This document shows positions 47,301-61,809 of a stretch of 64,000 nucleotides of DNA, in pieces. The first letter of the stretch is position 1, and each line of letters opens with the position of its first letter. The stretch spans positions 62,001 through 126,000 of the forward strand of contig JALNQF010000119.1 in the NCBI GenBank assembly GCA_028456385.1, written 5' to 3'. A program made the translations under genes and the position numbers. Under the pieces are notes generated by a model. The model was given only the letters and a program-made list of their open reading frames with translations. It was not told the DNA's origin and ran no database searches. Source of the DNA: Ophiosphaerella korrae (lineage: Eukaryota; Ascomycota; Dothideomycetes; Pleosporales; Phaeosphaeriaceae).

Positions 47301-50082
47301 TATTCTTTTTTTATTACGTTTTAAATAAATATTTACTTAATTTTAGACTCCTCTTCTATTTTTTAGTAGACTAGGCTCTATCCTACGTCTTTTCTTTCTT
47401 CTATTTCTATCGCTAAGTCCTATAGCTAATATTCTAGAAGGTAATATTTAGGCTCTATAAGCTATTTTTCCTATTTCTTATATTCTTCTATGAATTCTCC
47501 CTTGTAGGTGTTTATGTTAGCCTTTAATATATCTATTCTATAGTAATTAATTTTTCCTATTCTTTAATTAATATATAGGTTAGTTATCTATAACTATAGT
47601 ATACCTAGTATTATATCTTGTTTGTTATTAATTGTTGTTATATCTATAACTATATTCTCAATTGTTATCTCTTCTAGTTTAAGCGTAGAAAGAACTATCT
47701 TAAACCTAATAGGTTCTTAGAATAGTTTCTCTTTAATTATACTTAGTTATTAAGGGTACTTCTTTATTATATAACGTATTCCTTGTAGCTCTACTATTAA
47801 TTATTAATTGTACTTTCCTTCTTTAGTATGTACTTATTTTTGTAATATATAGGCCTCCTATACCTTCTAGCTATTCTTACTTAGGTAATTTTATAAATTA
47901 TCTATCTTTCTAGGGCTATAGCCCTACTTTAAGTTTATATTCTTTGTATTTTAGATATTTATTATATATACATTTATACTATAGTCTTCCTTAGACGTAT
48001 TTCTTAGATAATTTTAGTCTAGGCCTTACTACTACGTATCCTTCTTCTAGGATTACTTCTTATCCTTAGATATCTTCTACTAGGATTACTCTTATATAAT
48101 TATAGCCTCTTCTCCTTATACGCTATATCCTATTGTTTACTTTAGGGTTTCTATATATAATACAATTCTTATCTAGGTATAATATCTATAATACTTTAAA
48201 ATGTACTAGGTGTTTTAGGTCTATTATCTTGTCGTCTCCTTCTTAGTACTTATCTTTTCTAGGCGTATCTATAGTTAGGACGTAGTATACTACTAGTACT
48301 CTTAGTGTATAGGCTTTATTAATCTATTGCGTCTTTTTTACAAGGTACTACTATTCTCTTTTTATAGGTATTCTTCTTACTATAACTATATATTACTTTA
48401 TCTATTCCTAGAATAGTATAAACTTTATTTCTTTAGGATTACGTTCTTTCTAGTCTTTGTACGCTTCCTCTATACTTATAACTAGTAAGTATTTTTAAAT
48501 AAACTTCTATTCTTTATTTTATTCTTCTATATTTATTATTGTATAGCTATTATAGCTATATATATCTAGCTAGGTATACTCTATATCTCTTATACTAACT
48601 TTTCTTTTACTTTCTTATAGTTATTTAGAGAAAGCTATAGTAGTCTCTTTATCTAGTGCTAGTCTTTTAGCCTAGATTAATAGTATCTAGGATTCTTTCC
48701 CTTCTAAGTCTTCTATTAGTAGGTCTATTACGTACGCTATTTCTTCTAGCTACGCTTTTATTCTTTCTTTTATTACTACTACTCTATTCTTTTATAAGAA
48801 CTATCTTACTCTCTCTTTACTAGATTAATGTATATAGTAGTTGTCTTTATAACAAAAGGTCTATTAGAGTATTGTATATTATAGTTTTTTACTCCTAGCT
48901 ACCTTCTCTTAAAGTTTAGCCTATACTTTTAGTGCTTCTTTCTTAGTTTTAGTTATCTTTAACTAAGTTTTCTTGTTTTTCTTATAGTCCTTACTTCTAT
49001 AGTCTTTTACAAAGTGTCCTAGTTTTCTATATTTATAATATACTATATCTCTCTTCTTTAGTAATTAGTAATTTTTCGCGTAGTAGCCTTTCTTACTATA
49101 GTTAAAGTACGTAAAGTCTTTGTTCTTCTTCTTCTTCTTATCCTTGTTAGTATTAAGGATTATAGGGTCTCTAACGTCCTAGTTTTTAAGTTAGTTACTA
49201 TACTTATTCTTTTTCTATTCTCGAAGATCTTTATTAATTTATATTACCTATTGCTTTAGAGCTTCTAGTAGTCTAGGTTTCTCTATATAGATTATCTTGT
49301 ATTAGATTTTCTTATTTAATTCTTATTTAAATTATAATATTAATACTAATTTGTTCTACTCTATATTTTGTAATAGTTATTTAAACTATAATACGTACTT
49401 AAGTATACTCTTTTATTATATAAGTCTTTTAAGCTTTTCTTCTACTTATTAGGTAATATCTATATTCTTATATACTACTCTTATTTATTTAGTAAAGTAT
49501 TCGTAACTTCTAAAGATAGCTCTAGTTTTATCTTTCTAGATTATTAGAGTATACGTTGTATAGTTTATCTAGTAAGGTTTAAACTATCTTATCGCATCTT
49601 CTTTAAGGTGCATTCTAATATATATTACTTTCTTTTCTTCTATATTAAAGTATAGTACTTATATATCTATCTAGAGTTATACTAAGGCTATAAAAGGTCT
49701 TAGTTTCTCTCTTATTCTATTAAACTTCTTAAGGATAGGTATCTTAGGTAGTTTCTTTGTTGCACTTATCTCTAGTCGTTAGGTAATTAGTTCTATCTAG
49801 TTCTAGCCTTTAATAATAGCTTTAATTTAGGCCTTGTTCTACTTTACGTATTCCTAGAGTTCCCTATTCTAGGTCTCTAGGGCGTTAATTACTATTTTTA
49901 TATCTTCTTTCTTAGAGATTAAATCGTTTATATATTTTCTAATTCCCCTCTATATAGTATTATCTAATTTGTAACTACTTATAGGTACTTTCGCTACTTA
50001 TTTAGTTAGACTTTCTACTATTATATTAGCTAGACTATACGCTACTTACGCTTTACTCCTCTTAATAACTAAATTAGCAAAG

Positions 50083-50544
50083 TGTAATAGGTATACTAAG
50101 GTCGACTTTCTTAGTAACCTAAAAGTTATTAGTAGATTAAGAGGTAATAATAAAAGCTCGTGTTATAATTAAGTAATAACTATAAACAATAGTTAATTTG
50201 TATGTGCAATGTTAAGTATTAGCGTTCTAGGTTAGAGATTAGATTACTAATACTATCCTAATAATGCGTATTCTTTACTAGCTATATAGTAATATATTCT
50301 TAGTAACTTTGTTGCTTTGTATTTGCTAAGATCGCGAATTTACGAATTTGTTATATAATAGCTTCGCAACTTCGTATTTGCTAAGATCGCGAATTTACAA
50401 ATTTATTACATGTCCTAGTTATAGTTTATTTCCTAATTAAGCTTATTGTCTTATAAGTTATTACTCTACTCTCCCTATACTTTGTGCGTAGCTAAGCGTA
50501 GACTAATTAGTTCTATCTCGATTTCTCTTATTACTATCGTAACA
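50083..50544 (-). repeat. 5' LTR of element C
   Basis: 462 bp, TGTAATAGG...ATCGTAACA, retaining unmutated TG and CA termini. Followed by the unmutated TGCAT copy of the target duplication. Confidence 0.88.
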
Positions 50545-50549
50545 TGCAT

Positions 50550-52729
50550 ATAGTACTATATTATTAGACGTTACGTATATAGTAATACAAGCTAGATATA
50601 GAGGCTAGCTATTTAGTTTATAAGGACTAGCCTACTTAGGACTATAATAGCTACGTAATTAATAATTTATTAGAGGTAAGTAGAGCTATCCTAGTACAAT
50701 TGGGGTTTTAAACAATCTATAAATATATAAAGGATAAGGCTAGTTTTACAAGAAGCTATAATTATATATATAAGTATTGCGCTAAAAGTATAATAATAAG
50801 TGGCCCTTCTATTATATAGTAAGATACTAAGTCTTGTAAGGTAGTATTACTTTCTAATTATATCTACTAATACTATATCTTTGCTACTAAGGCTCTCTAT
50901 AGCTTTAGCAGAACTTTACTTTCTTTTACGCCTAGTACTATAGCTTCTAGCTTTAGCTTACCTACTTCTTACCTAGCTTCTATAACCTATCTTTTACTTC
51001 TCTATACTACCTTAGCCTTTAGCTCTTACGTACCTCTAACTTATCTTTATATCTTAATTTTAAAGCTATAAAACCTCTTATACTAATACGTATACTTATA
51101 AGATAGTACTATAGATATCTAATATATATTACTACAAGTGCATCTTATTGTTAAGATATACTTAGTTCTCCTAGTACCTAAGCCTAAGCTAAAATCTAAG
51201 GCTAAATTAATAGCTACAACTAAGATAGTAGAACATAGCTGTTTAGGAGTCGCCTCCTCTAAAGATAGTAGGGCTAGCTCTATATTAACGATTTCCTAAT
51301 ACTAGATTCGAATACATTAGGCTCTCTTAACCTAGGAGTATCTGCTCTGTTTTCTACTATATATAGAGGGACGTTAGTATTGTAATACGTTAAAGGTAGG
51401 TAATATAGATTACGTTAAAAGCTTATAACCTTTAGCTATAGAGATATAGATAGTTACTAGTATACTTAGACTTACTTATTCTATAAATAGAACTTAGAGA
51501 AAGATTGCTATAAGTAGTTGTCGAACTTCTTACTATCTCCTAATTCTATTACTAACTATAACTAAAATACTATATGCTATCCCCTATACTTTTTTAGTTT
51601 AAATAAATTAAGCCTTGTAATATCTAAAAAGGCTTTAAAGTTAGATAGCTTGTAATCTACTATAAGGTTTTCTTTCTATTATAAAACTAGCTTATAAAAA
51701 CTATAGACTGTGTCTTTTAGATAACTATATTTGTAGTGCTAGGCGTATACCCTAATTACTTTATCTAATATCGCGATATTACCTCTCCCTAATATTTTAA
51801 TACTTATTAGATAAGAGGCCTCTCTACTAATCTCCTATTCTACTATATTTCTTTGTTATTAATACCTACAAGTTGTCTAGATAGTGTTCTATCCCCTTGT
51901 ATATAGTTTCCGCATCTAATATACTCTAGTATCGAATCCTTGTTTAAATAAGCCCTAATTAGGGCTAAGTCTATAAATATTGTTAAAATTAATAGATTTG
52001 TCGCTATAATAGACAACTACTATCTTTGCTAGAATAAGCTCCTAAACAATCTAGATATAGCGCTAGTAAGGCTATATATATAAGAGACTAAGCTAGTTAA
52101 ATTCTTTATATAACGTTTTATTATTTAAGTTGCTTTGTTTAGGTAAAGTACTAGCTTTAGCCTAATAGATATCGCGAAATAGCTACGTATAGAAAGAAAG
52201 TTGTTTAGCGGCGTCGAAATAGGTTAGAAATTTCTCTTCTCTTTTACAATCCTAAAACTCCTATAGAATACTAAAGACGCAATTAATTTAGCGATCTACT
52301 TCCCCTAGCTATATATAATCTTTTATATCCTTACTATAGATTTCTCCTATTTTTAATACTTAATCTAACTTTTAGTCTTTATTAATTTAGTTAATGTAGA
52401 TAGTATTAACTTAGAGAACTCTTAGAGATTCTTTGTACTATAAATACTACAATACGTATTCTAAATTTTTCGTGATACTATATAGTATTCTATTAAGGTT
52501 TATAGGTAAAGTGTTACTAGCGTCTCTTTAGACGTATAAGATAGCTTCGTAGGTATACTTATTTCTAAGAGAGACTTATTTAAGCTAGTAGTAAATAAGA
52601 TCGTTAAATAAATAAACTTAGTTAAAGGATTAAAAGATAGAGAGTGTCTCTAATAAGGGGTTAATAAGTAGAGTATATAGGATTTCGTCTCTCTAGTTTA
52701 TTTGTTATACTAGTAGAAGATACGCTTTA
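50550..52729. other. RIP-degraded sequence, unidentified
   Basis: AT-rich, CpA-poor sequence between elements C and G. Frames on both strands are short. A plus-strand patch near 50698-50810 (QLGF, YKYIKDKASFTRSYNYIYKY) hints at decayed coding sequence without a recognisable family. No LTR or TIR boundary found. Confidence 0.4.
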
Positions 52730-53134
52730 TATTATAGATGTAACAAGAGAAATTATAATAGAACTAATTAGTCCCGACTTAAGTACTAACAAAGTATAGG
52801 ATAAGTAGGGTTATAACCTAGATTAGGAAATAACTTACAATTAGGACACGTAATATAAGTAATCTATAGTTATAAGCAATAGATTAGTAATCTATAAAAC
52901 TATATTATAGATTACGACTAGAATAAAGGTATATAGGTAGTAGTAATACGTATCGTTAGGATAGTATTAGTAATTTAATTACTAACTACGAGCGACAATA
53001 TATTAACATTGTAAGAATTATTCTATTGTTTATAAGCCTATTACTTAATTACAATAGATACTTTAGTTAATATCTTCTAATCTACTAATACCCCCTAGAT
53101 GTTACTTGTAGTTAATAATAGGTAACCTGTTACA
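52730..53134 (+). repeat. 5' LTR of element G
   Basis: 405 bp, TATTATAGATGTAACAAGAG...CTGTTACA. Instead of the 54-bp repeats it has AATCTATAG/ATAGATTA palindromic motifs (~52860-52920). Followed by CCTTACTAATTTAGTTATTA. Confidence 0.86.
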
Positions 53135-56100
53135 CCTTACTAATTTAGTTATTAGGAGAAGCAAAGCGTAAGTAGCGCATAGTCTAAGCTAACACGATAG
53201 TAGAAAGTATACTTAAGAAAAGAGGTAAAGTACTTCTAAGTAGTTATAAGTTAGATATAACTAACTAGAGAGTAGTTAAGTTAAACCTAAACAACCTAAT
53301 TACTAACAAAGAGAGTATACAACTATTAATTAATACTCTAACTATATAGAATATAGAACTACAAAATTATATTAAGTAGAATAAGGCTTAAATTAAAGTA
53401 ATTATAGTAGGATAAGATTACTTAGAATAAATTACTTAGAGACTAGAGATAAGTACAACAAAGAAACTACCTAAGATACTTATACTTAAGAAGTTTAATA
53501 GAATAAAGAAGAAATTAAGACTTTTCTTAGTATTAGTATAACCCTAAATAGATATATAAGTACTATATATTAATACTAAAAAAAAGAAAGTAGCGTATAA
53601 TAGAATACACTTTAAAGAAGATATAATAAGATAGTTTAAACCTTACTAGATAGACTATATAATATACGCTCTAGGAATATAAAAAGATAAGATAAAAGCT
53701 ATCTTTAGAAGTTATAAATACTTTATAAAACAAATAAGAGTAGTACTTAAAGATATAGATATTACCTAATAAGCTAAAGAAAAGCTTAAGAAGCTTAGGT
53801 AATACAAGAGGATTCCTAAATATATATTATAGTTTAAATAACTATTATAAAATACAAAATAGAATAAGCTCTCTCTAATATCTAGTTTTAAATAAAACTA
53901 AAATTAAACATTTAGTATAAGTTAATTTAAATAGAGAAACTAAAGAAACTAGAAGCTTTAAAAAGATAAGTAATATAAGTTAATAATAACCTCTAAGAAT
54001 TAAGAATAAATAAATATAGGGGACAACCTAAACACTATAATATTAGAGACCCTATAATATTTAACATATATAAAGATAAAAAGAAAAAGAATAAAGACTT
54101 TATATACTTTAACTATAGTAAGAAAGGTAACTATATAATAGATTAAAGGTTAAAAAAGATAAATATAGTATAATATAAATATAAGAAACTAAGATAGTTT
54201 ATAAAAGACTATAGAAGTAAAGACTTAAAAAAGGAGACCTAGTTAAAAATAACTAAAGATAAAAAAGAACTACCTAAAGTATAGGCTAAGCTATAAGAGA
54301 AGGTAGTAGTAACTAAAGAGTAATAATACGTAATACTCTACTAGACCTTTTATTATAATAATAACTACTATATATACCTCTTAAGTAAATAAAAAGTAAG
54401 ATAGTTTCTATATAAAAAATAGAGAGTAGTAGTAATAAAAGAAAGAACTTAAGTATACCTTAAAGAAATAGTATATATAATAGACCTACTAATAGAAGAT
54501 TTAGAAGAGAAGGAATCCTAGACCCTATTAATTCCTACTAAAGGACTAGTAGAAGATAAAGAGACTACTATAGTTACCTCTAAAGAATAGAGAAGAGATA
54601 AGAGCTAAGTTAATATAAGAGGTACAAAGTATACCTAGTTAGATATATATAGCTATAATAGCTATATAATAATAGATATAGTAGAATAAAATATATAATA
54701 GTAGTTTATTTAGAAATACTTACTAGTTATAAGTATAGAGGAAGCGTATAAAGACTAGAAAATACGTAATCTAATAAATATAAAGTTTATAGTATTCTAA
54801 CTATAGATAAAGTATTAGATAGTTATAGTAAGAAGAATACTTATATAAAGAGAGTAGTAGTACCTAATAAAAAAGACGCGATAGATTAATAAAGCCTATA
54901 TACTAAGTATACAAGTAGTATACTATATCTTAGTAGGAAAAAGATATAGTATAGACAAGTACAAGAAAGGAGACAACAAGAATATAAAGTTAAAACATTT
55001 TGTATACTTTAAAGTATTATAAGTATTATAGCTAAATATAGATTACTTTATATATAGTAAGCCTAAAGTAAGAAACTATATATAGCTAGTAAGATAAAAA
55101 GGATATAACTATATAAAAGTAATTCTAGTAGAAGATATCCTAGGATAAAAAATAATAAAGATACCTAGTAATAGATATATAGTAGTAAGACCTAGAAAAA
55201 AACTATCTAAAGAATACGTCCTAGGAAAACCTTAGTACAAATATACGTAAAATAATTATCTAAAACACGAAGACAATAAATATAAGGTTAGGTAGTAGGC
55301 TTAATTAAGAAGAGAATTTGCAAAATAGCCTAAGTAAGAATAGCTAGAAGGTATAATAGGCCTATATATTACAAAAATAAGTACTATCTAAGAGAAAAAG
55401 GTATAAGTTATAATTAATAGTAGAGCTATAAAGAACTTTATATCTAAAAAGTTTATAGAAGACTAAGAAATACCCTTAATAGCTAAGTATAATTAAAGGA
55501 AAACTATTTTAAGAACTTATAAAGTTTAAGACAATACCTCCTATATTAGAATTAGAAAGGTTAAAGATTAAAAACATAGTTATAGATATAACAATAATTA
55601 ATAATAAACAAGATAAAATCCTAGGGATATAATAGTTATAGATAGCTAATCTAAGAATTAATTAGAAAATAGGAGAAATTAACTACTTTAACAAAGATAT
55701 ATTAAATGCTAATATAAATACGTATAAAGGAAAATTCCTAAATAAATATAAAAAATAAGAAAAATAGCTTATAGAACCTAAAGACTACCTTCTAGAATAC
55801 TAACTATAGGATTTAGTAATAGACCTAAAAGAAAGAAAAGACGTAAGTTAGAGCCTAGTCTATAGAAAGACTAAAGAATAGTCTAAAATTAATTAAATAT
55901 TTATATAGAACGTAATAAAGAAAGTATAAATATAAAAATCCTAATCTTTAGTAGTATATAGACTTATATTTATAGATAAAAAAAGTATAAATAATAGGAG
56001 ATATTATAAAGATTTTAGAAAGACGAACGTAATTATAAATAAAAACTAATACCCCTTAATATATAAAGATAAGATATAAGATACACTATAAAGAGTAAAA

Positions 56101-59100
56101 ATCTTTATAAAGCTAGATATCTAGAACGCCTACTATTAGATTAAGATTAACAAAAGTAATAAGTAAAAAATAGTATTCTAAATATAGTATAGACTATTAA
56201 AATACGTAGTTATACTTTTTAGATTAACAAACGTACTAATAGCGTTCTAAGAGAGAATTAATATAGTCCTAAGAGAATACCTAGATGTATTTATACTTAT
56301 ATACCTAGATAATATCTTTATATATTTAGAAATAGATAATAAACACGTGTAATATATATACAAGGTGCTAGAGAAACTAGTAGAAAATTAACTATTTCTT
56401 AAGATAAGAAAATACAAGTTCTATATAAGAGAAACAAATTTCCTAAGATTTATTATTAAACTAGGAAAGATAAAGATTAAACTAAACAAGATTAATTTAA
56501 TTAAAGAATAGCTAATACTAAAGAACTTATAAGAAGTATTATAGTTTTATAAGCTAGTAAACTTTTATAGAAAGTTAATAGTAAGATAGTTTAAATATAT
56601 AAAGCTATTAACTTAACTTAAAAAAAAGATATACTATTTAAGTAGATAAAAGAATATAATAAAGTATTTAACTAGATTAAAAGAAAGTTTAAAGAAAACT
56701 TAGTTATTAGAATATATAACCTAGAACTACTAGTAATAGTAAAAATAGACGTATCTAATTTAGTTTATAGAAAAGCACTAATATAGGAAGACCTAAGAAC
56801 TAAGTAAGAATACTTAGTTAAATATTTCTCTAAGAAAATAAAGCTAGTAAAGCTTAACTACCTAATCTATAATAAAGAGATACTAGTAATCTAAAATTAT
56901 TTAAATAATAGAAAGTTTATTTATAAAGAGCTAAGTATAAAACTAAGGTTTATATAGACTATAAAAATCTTATAAGATTTATAACAAATAAAGACTTATT
57001 ATAGCACTATATAAGATAGTAGAAATTCCTAAAAATATTTAAATTTAAGGTTATATATATAAAAAGAAAAGATAAATAGTTAGTAGATACTTTAAGTAAA
57101 AGACTAGATTTATAAAAAGAAGTAAATACTACTAGTATAGATCTAGTTAAGAATAAAGAAAGAAACTTAGTCTTAAATAAACGTAAGATAGCTATAACAC
57201 TTTAGAAAAAGAGTAGTAAGCTAAATAAATAAATTTAGAAAGATATAGTAAAAGCCTTTAAAGAAATAAAGAAACTAGAAATCTAAGATAGATTTACAAA
57301 AGCCTATAGAAGAATATATATTCTAGGTAAGATTTAAAAAGAGGTTATATAGTAATTCTATAAACTACTAGTATATAGATACTAAGGAATTAAAAAAATA
57401 CTAAATAAACTTTTAAGAAACTATTATATCCTAAGAAAAAGATAACTAGTAGAAGAAGTACTAAGAGACTATATAGAGTATTATAAGAATAAGTATAATT
57501 AACACGTACTATATAGAATATTATAACTAGTTAAAGTACTAGAGTATCTTTAGAGAATTATTATAATAGACTTTATTACAAAGTTACTATATACTAGGTC
57601 TTAGAGACTATAATTAACTAGTATAGTATTCTAGATAAGATTATTCTAGATAAAGATATATAATTAATATTAAAACTATAAGGAATAATAATAGCCTAAT
57701 TAGGAATATAATATTAAATATTAATAGTATATTATTTATAGATAGATAAATAATTAGAATATATAAACTAGATAGTAGAATAGTACTTAAGATACTACCT
57801 TAACTATAATTAGAATAATTAGGTATAGTTACTACCTATAGTATAGTTAGTATATAATAGCGTAAAGAATATAGTAATAAAAGTATTACTTTTCTTTATA
57901 AACTATAGATTTAACCCTAATATATACTAAACTCTAAGAGATATAAAGTCTTAGACTCTAAGAAGAAAAAGCTTTATAAATAGACTAAAAGAAATATACA
58001 ATTAACTAAAATAAGATATAGACTTCCTATATAATTATATAGTAAAGTACTATAATAAGAATTATAAAGAGGGACTCTAATTTAAAGAGAAAGAAAAAGT
58101 ATAGTTAGTCTAAAGAAATATTAAGAGTAAATAATCTAGTTTAAATATAGATTACGTAAAAATAGAACTATACAAGATTAAGAAGATAGTTATACTAGTT
58201 ATATTTAAGCTAAGACTACTAAATAAGATAAAGATATACCTAACCTTCTATATAGTATTACTAGAGAAAGTACTATAAGAAGTAGAACTACTAGTATATA
58301 AAGTAAATACATATATAGAATAAAAAGAATAAAAAGTAAAAAAGATCTTATAATACTAGTTCTATAATAGAAGGAACTACTACTTAGTAAAATAGATAAG
58401 AATAGATAAAAAAGGGTAATAATAGTAAGATATATAGGAACTAGAAGATAATCTTAATTACTCTAAGAAACTAGAGGACTTCTAAAGTTAAAATCTTCTA
58501 AGCTACTTAGTAGTAAACTAAGAAAATCTACGCTACTAGCGACGTATAGAGAGGCGCTAAGAACGTATATTAAGGGAGGAGCTAGAGTAGTCTTAATAGC
58601 CTCCTCTAAGTTAAGCTTAGCTTTAAGGGCTTTTAACTACGCGTTTAACTTCTTATTATTATACGCCTTTATCTTTTAAAGACGTACTAAACGCGTATAA
58701 TTCTCTACTTATATACTTAGAATCTGATTATACTAAGCTTTAGCTTTTAAAATTTCTAATAGTAATTTCTATTTAGTATAGTTAATAACTTTCTCTATTA
58801 TTACTTAGCTTAAATATAGAAGTAACTATAATACACCTATATTTAGCTATAGAAACCCTAAACATATTATATAAACTATAAATATTTATATAAATATATA
58901 GCTTATAAGCTTAACTATTATTAATAGAAATATAATAAGTAGATTTAGTTTAAAGAGATTAGTAATAAAAGTAAAGAAATATTTTAATACTCTTATATAA
59001 TATATAATCTACTAACTATAGATAATAAAGAGTAAATTTAATAAGTATAAGAAGAGAGAATAAAGAGCTTTGTATTAATAAAGAAATAGGATTAAAAACT

Positions 59101-59147
59101 TTAGCTCTAAGATAAGAAAATAAGAACCTACCTAGAGAGAAGAATAG

Positions 59148-59552
59148 TATTATAGATATAACAAGAGAAATTGCAATAGAACTAATTAGTCTTAACTTAA
59201 GTACTAATAGAGTATAAGATAAGTAGAGTAATAGCCTAGATTAGGAAATAACTTATAATTAGGATACGTAATATAAGTAATCTATAGTTATAAGTAATAG
59301 ATTAGTAATCTATAAAACTATATTATAGATTATAACTAGAATAAAGGTATATAGGTAGTAGTAATACGTATTATTAAGATAGTATTAGTAATTTAATTAT
59401 TAATTACAAGTAACAATATAATAATATTATAAGAATTATTCTATTATTTATAAGCCTATTACTTAATTACAATATATACTTTAGTTATTATCTTCTAATC
59501 TACTAATACTCTCTAGAGGTTACTTATAGTTAATAATAGGTAACTTATTATA
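59148..59552 (+). repeat. 3' LTR of element G
   Basis: 405 bp, TATTATAGATATAACAAGAG...CTTATTATA. More TA-converted than its 5' partner. Followed by the CTTTA duplication. Confidence 0.86.
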
Positions 59553-59557
59553 CTTTA

Positions 59558-61377
59558 GTATAATATTTCTTAGTATTTGTTAAATAGCTATTTATTTCTA
59601 GGTAATATAAACTTATATACTAACTAAGGTTTTATACTAGGTTTTATAGGTAGAGTTAATAAAGTTAAAGTATTATTATAGTAGATAGTAGTACTATTAA
59701 CGTACTAGACTTATAGAGTATTAACGCCCTAGTAGATAAGTTTAATATAGTAAGTAGAGCTATTAATAGTAATTATAAAAGTAAAAAGTAAATATTAAGT
59801 AGTATCTAAAGCTCTAGAGAAAATAAGCTTAGGTTAAAGTAAAGTATAGTTAATTATACAGCCTATAGTATAGCGTAGTAAAGCTAATAGGTAGTAGGTA
59901 GTAGAAAGTAAAATTATAGATAAGCTAAATATAGCTTAAGAAGTAGATAGATACTTTAGTAAAGCTAGTAAGAAGAATAACTAACCTACTATTACTTTAA
60001 CCTTATAAAGGTATATTATAGCTAGAAATAAATAACTTGTTTTAGGCGTAGTATTATAGCGTAGTTAGGATACTAAGAGATCTACTTTATCTTAGTAATA
60101 TAGTTAGAAAGGAAGCTAGTATTATAAGTAGTAGTATAGATTTAGGTTATAGGTTCTTATTTTTAGCTCTAACCTAGGTTCTCTCTTTTAAGATAAACAA
60201 CGTTCTAATTTTTAGGGCTTTAATTATAGTTCCTAAATCTAGTTTAATATTTTTAGTCTTTAGTACTATAAATAGATTTACTCTAGTAAATTTAGTAGGT
60301 AATCTTATTAAATTAGGAGGTGTTTTTACTAATATATATATTCTACTAGTTATACCTCTAGGTATAATTTAGTTAAAGTGTTACGTAAAACTAATATAGG
60401 TTCTTAAAGTAAGATCTAGTATATACTAATTTTAGCTCGTTAATCTTTTATAAAGGCGTTACGTTTAAGTCTTACAAAGTAGTTAAGCTATAAATAGGTC
60501 TTTATTAGAATAATAGATTTACTTTAGCTTTTACTTATACTTTTAATTAAAATTTCTATATTCCTAGTACTATTTATAGCTAATATTTCTATACACTAGA
60601 TAATTAAGAGTAAAACATTTTAGACAACCCTAGTCTTAATATCTAAAAGGTATTGTTTTCTATAACTAATTATTAATAAGAATAAACTACCTATTACTAA
60701 AAATATTTATACTACCTAAGATATAAACTATTTATAATTAATTAAACGTGCGTAGAAGAATAATATTCTTAAAAGGAATGTTCTATATATTAGTAGGCTA
60801 AATATTAGCTAGTTTACCTAAAATAGATAATATTAAGCGCCTATAATTCTATTTTAGCTAAATTTACACTTTCTTCTTTAATCCTCTATATCTACTTATC
60901 TATACTAGTAATAGTATAATAGAGTACTTACTTATTTACTAGTAAAAGTAATATAATATCTATAGGACTAAACTCTAGCTTTAGTACTATTGCTATAAAC
61001 TCTTACGCTAGCTAAAGGATAGTAACGTAGTAGCTAGCTAATAGCCTAAAATAAGCCTTCTATATTAAGGTATTATTTTTAGTCTTTATTAGTCTTAATT
61101 TCTACTTATATATAAATAGTATCCTTTTAGAGTTAAAGCTTTATTAATTTAGAGTATTAGAGTATATTATACTATCTTATTAAAATTAAGATAAAGGCTT
61201 ATTAAAATAAAATCTTTTGTACTATATTAGACTAATTTTAAGATTAACGTCTAGTAGCTAGTTAAATATCTTATATAGTACGAAGTTAATAAAGTAGTAG
61301 TATAAGAGATTAGTAGTAAGTATATAGTACTAGATAAACTTCTTAATATTAGACGTAATTTTAGCTTTAAGCTTCTT
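59558..61377. other. RIP-degraded sequence, unidentified
   Basis: AT-rich, CpA-poor sequence between elements G and H, rich in TAGTA/TAGCTA strings typical of converted text. I see no domain, RNA gene or element boundary. It joins 52729 once G is excised, so it belongs to the same old host sequence. Confidence 0.4.
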
Positions 61378-61809
61378 TGTAATAGGCCTCCTATTATCGA
61401 CTACTAGTAGCTATTAAGGGTATTAGTAGATTAGGAAGTAATAACTATAAACAATAGTTAATTTATATATGCAATATTAAGTATTAGCGTTCTAGGTTAG
61501 AGATTAGATTACTAATATTATCCTAATAATACGTATTACTACTAACTATATATTTAGTATTCTCTTAGCGCTTCGTAACTTTATATTTACTAAAATCGCG
61601 AATTTATAAATTTATTACATATCTTACTTTATAACTTTATATTTACTAAGATTACGAATTTACAAATTTATTATATATCTTAATTGTAGTTAGTTTCCTA
61701 ATTAAGCTTTTTATTTTATAAGTTATTACCTTACTTACTTTATACTTTATTAGTAGCTAGGCTAAAGCTAATTAGTTCTATCTTAATTTCTCTTATTACT
61801 ACTATAATA
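61378..61809 (-). repeat. 3' LTR of element H
   Basis: 432 bp, TGTAATAGGCC...ACTATAATA (RIP form of ...TAACA). Two ~54-bp internal repeats. The left flank is TTCTT. Confidence 0.82.

Larger units (their letters stand above)
36391..50544 (-). mobile_element. Gypsy element C, interrupted by element D
   Basis: Minus-oriented copy with 462-bp LTRs at both ends. The target duplication is TGTAT on the left (36386-36390) and TGCAT on the right (50545-50549): a single CpA-to-TpA change explains the mismatch. Without D and its duplication the element is about 7.01 kb. D interrupts it near the 3' end, at 37210; the right part (44346-50082) carries the chromodomain-like end (~44660-44770), integrase, RNase H, RT (~46730-47240), protease (~47790-47815) and gag with two knuckle traces (~48990-49110). 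A segment of RT near 46820 is shorter than in its relatives. All frames are broken. Confidence 0.88.
52730..59552 (+). mobile_element. Gypsy element G, complete
   Basis: A 6823-bp plus-oriented copy with 405-bp LTRs and a perfect CTTTA duplication (52725-52729, 59553-59557). Order: gag (~53180-54080), knuckle traces (~54095-54230), protease (~55400-55440), RT (~55940-56560, YLDN for YLDD near 56304-56320), RNase H (~56740-56790), integrase (~57300-57960), chromodomain-like end (~58340-58490) and a non-coding tail before the polypurine tract (AGAGAGAAGAATAG). It contains no large nested insertion. Stops are abundant in every frame. It is shorter than D and B, with small deletions in integrase near 57590. 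Confidence 0.88.
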
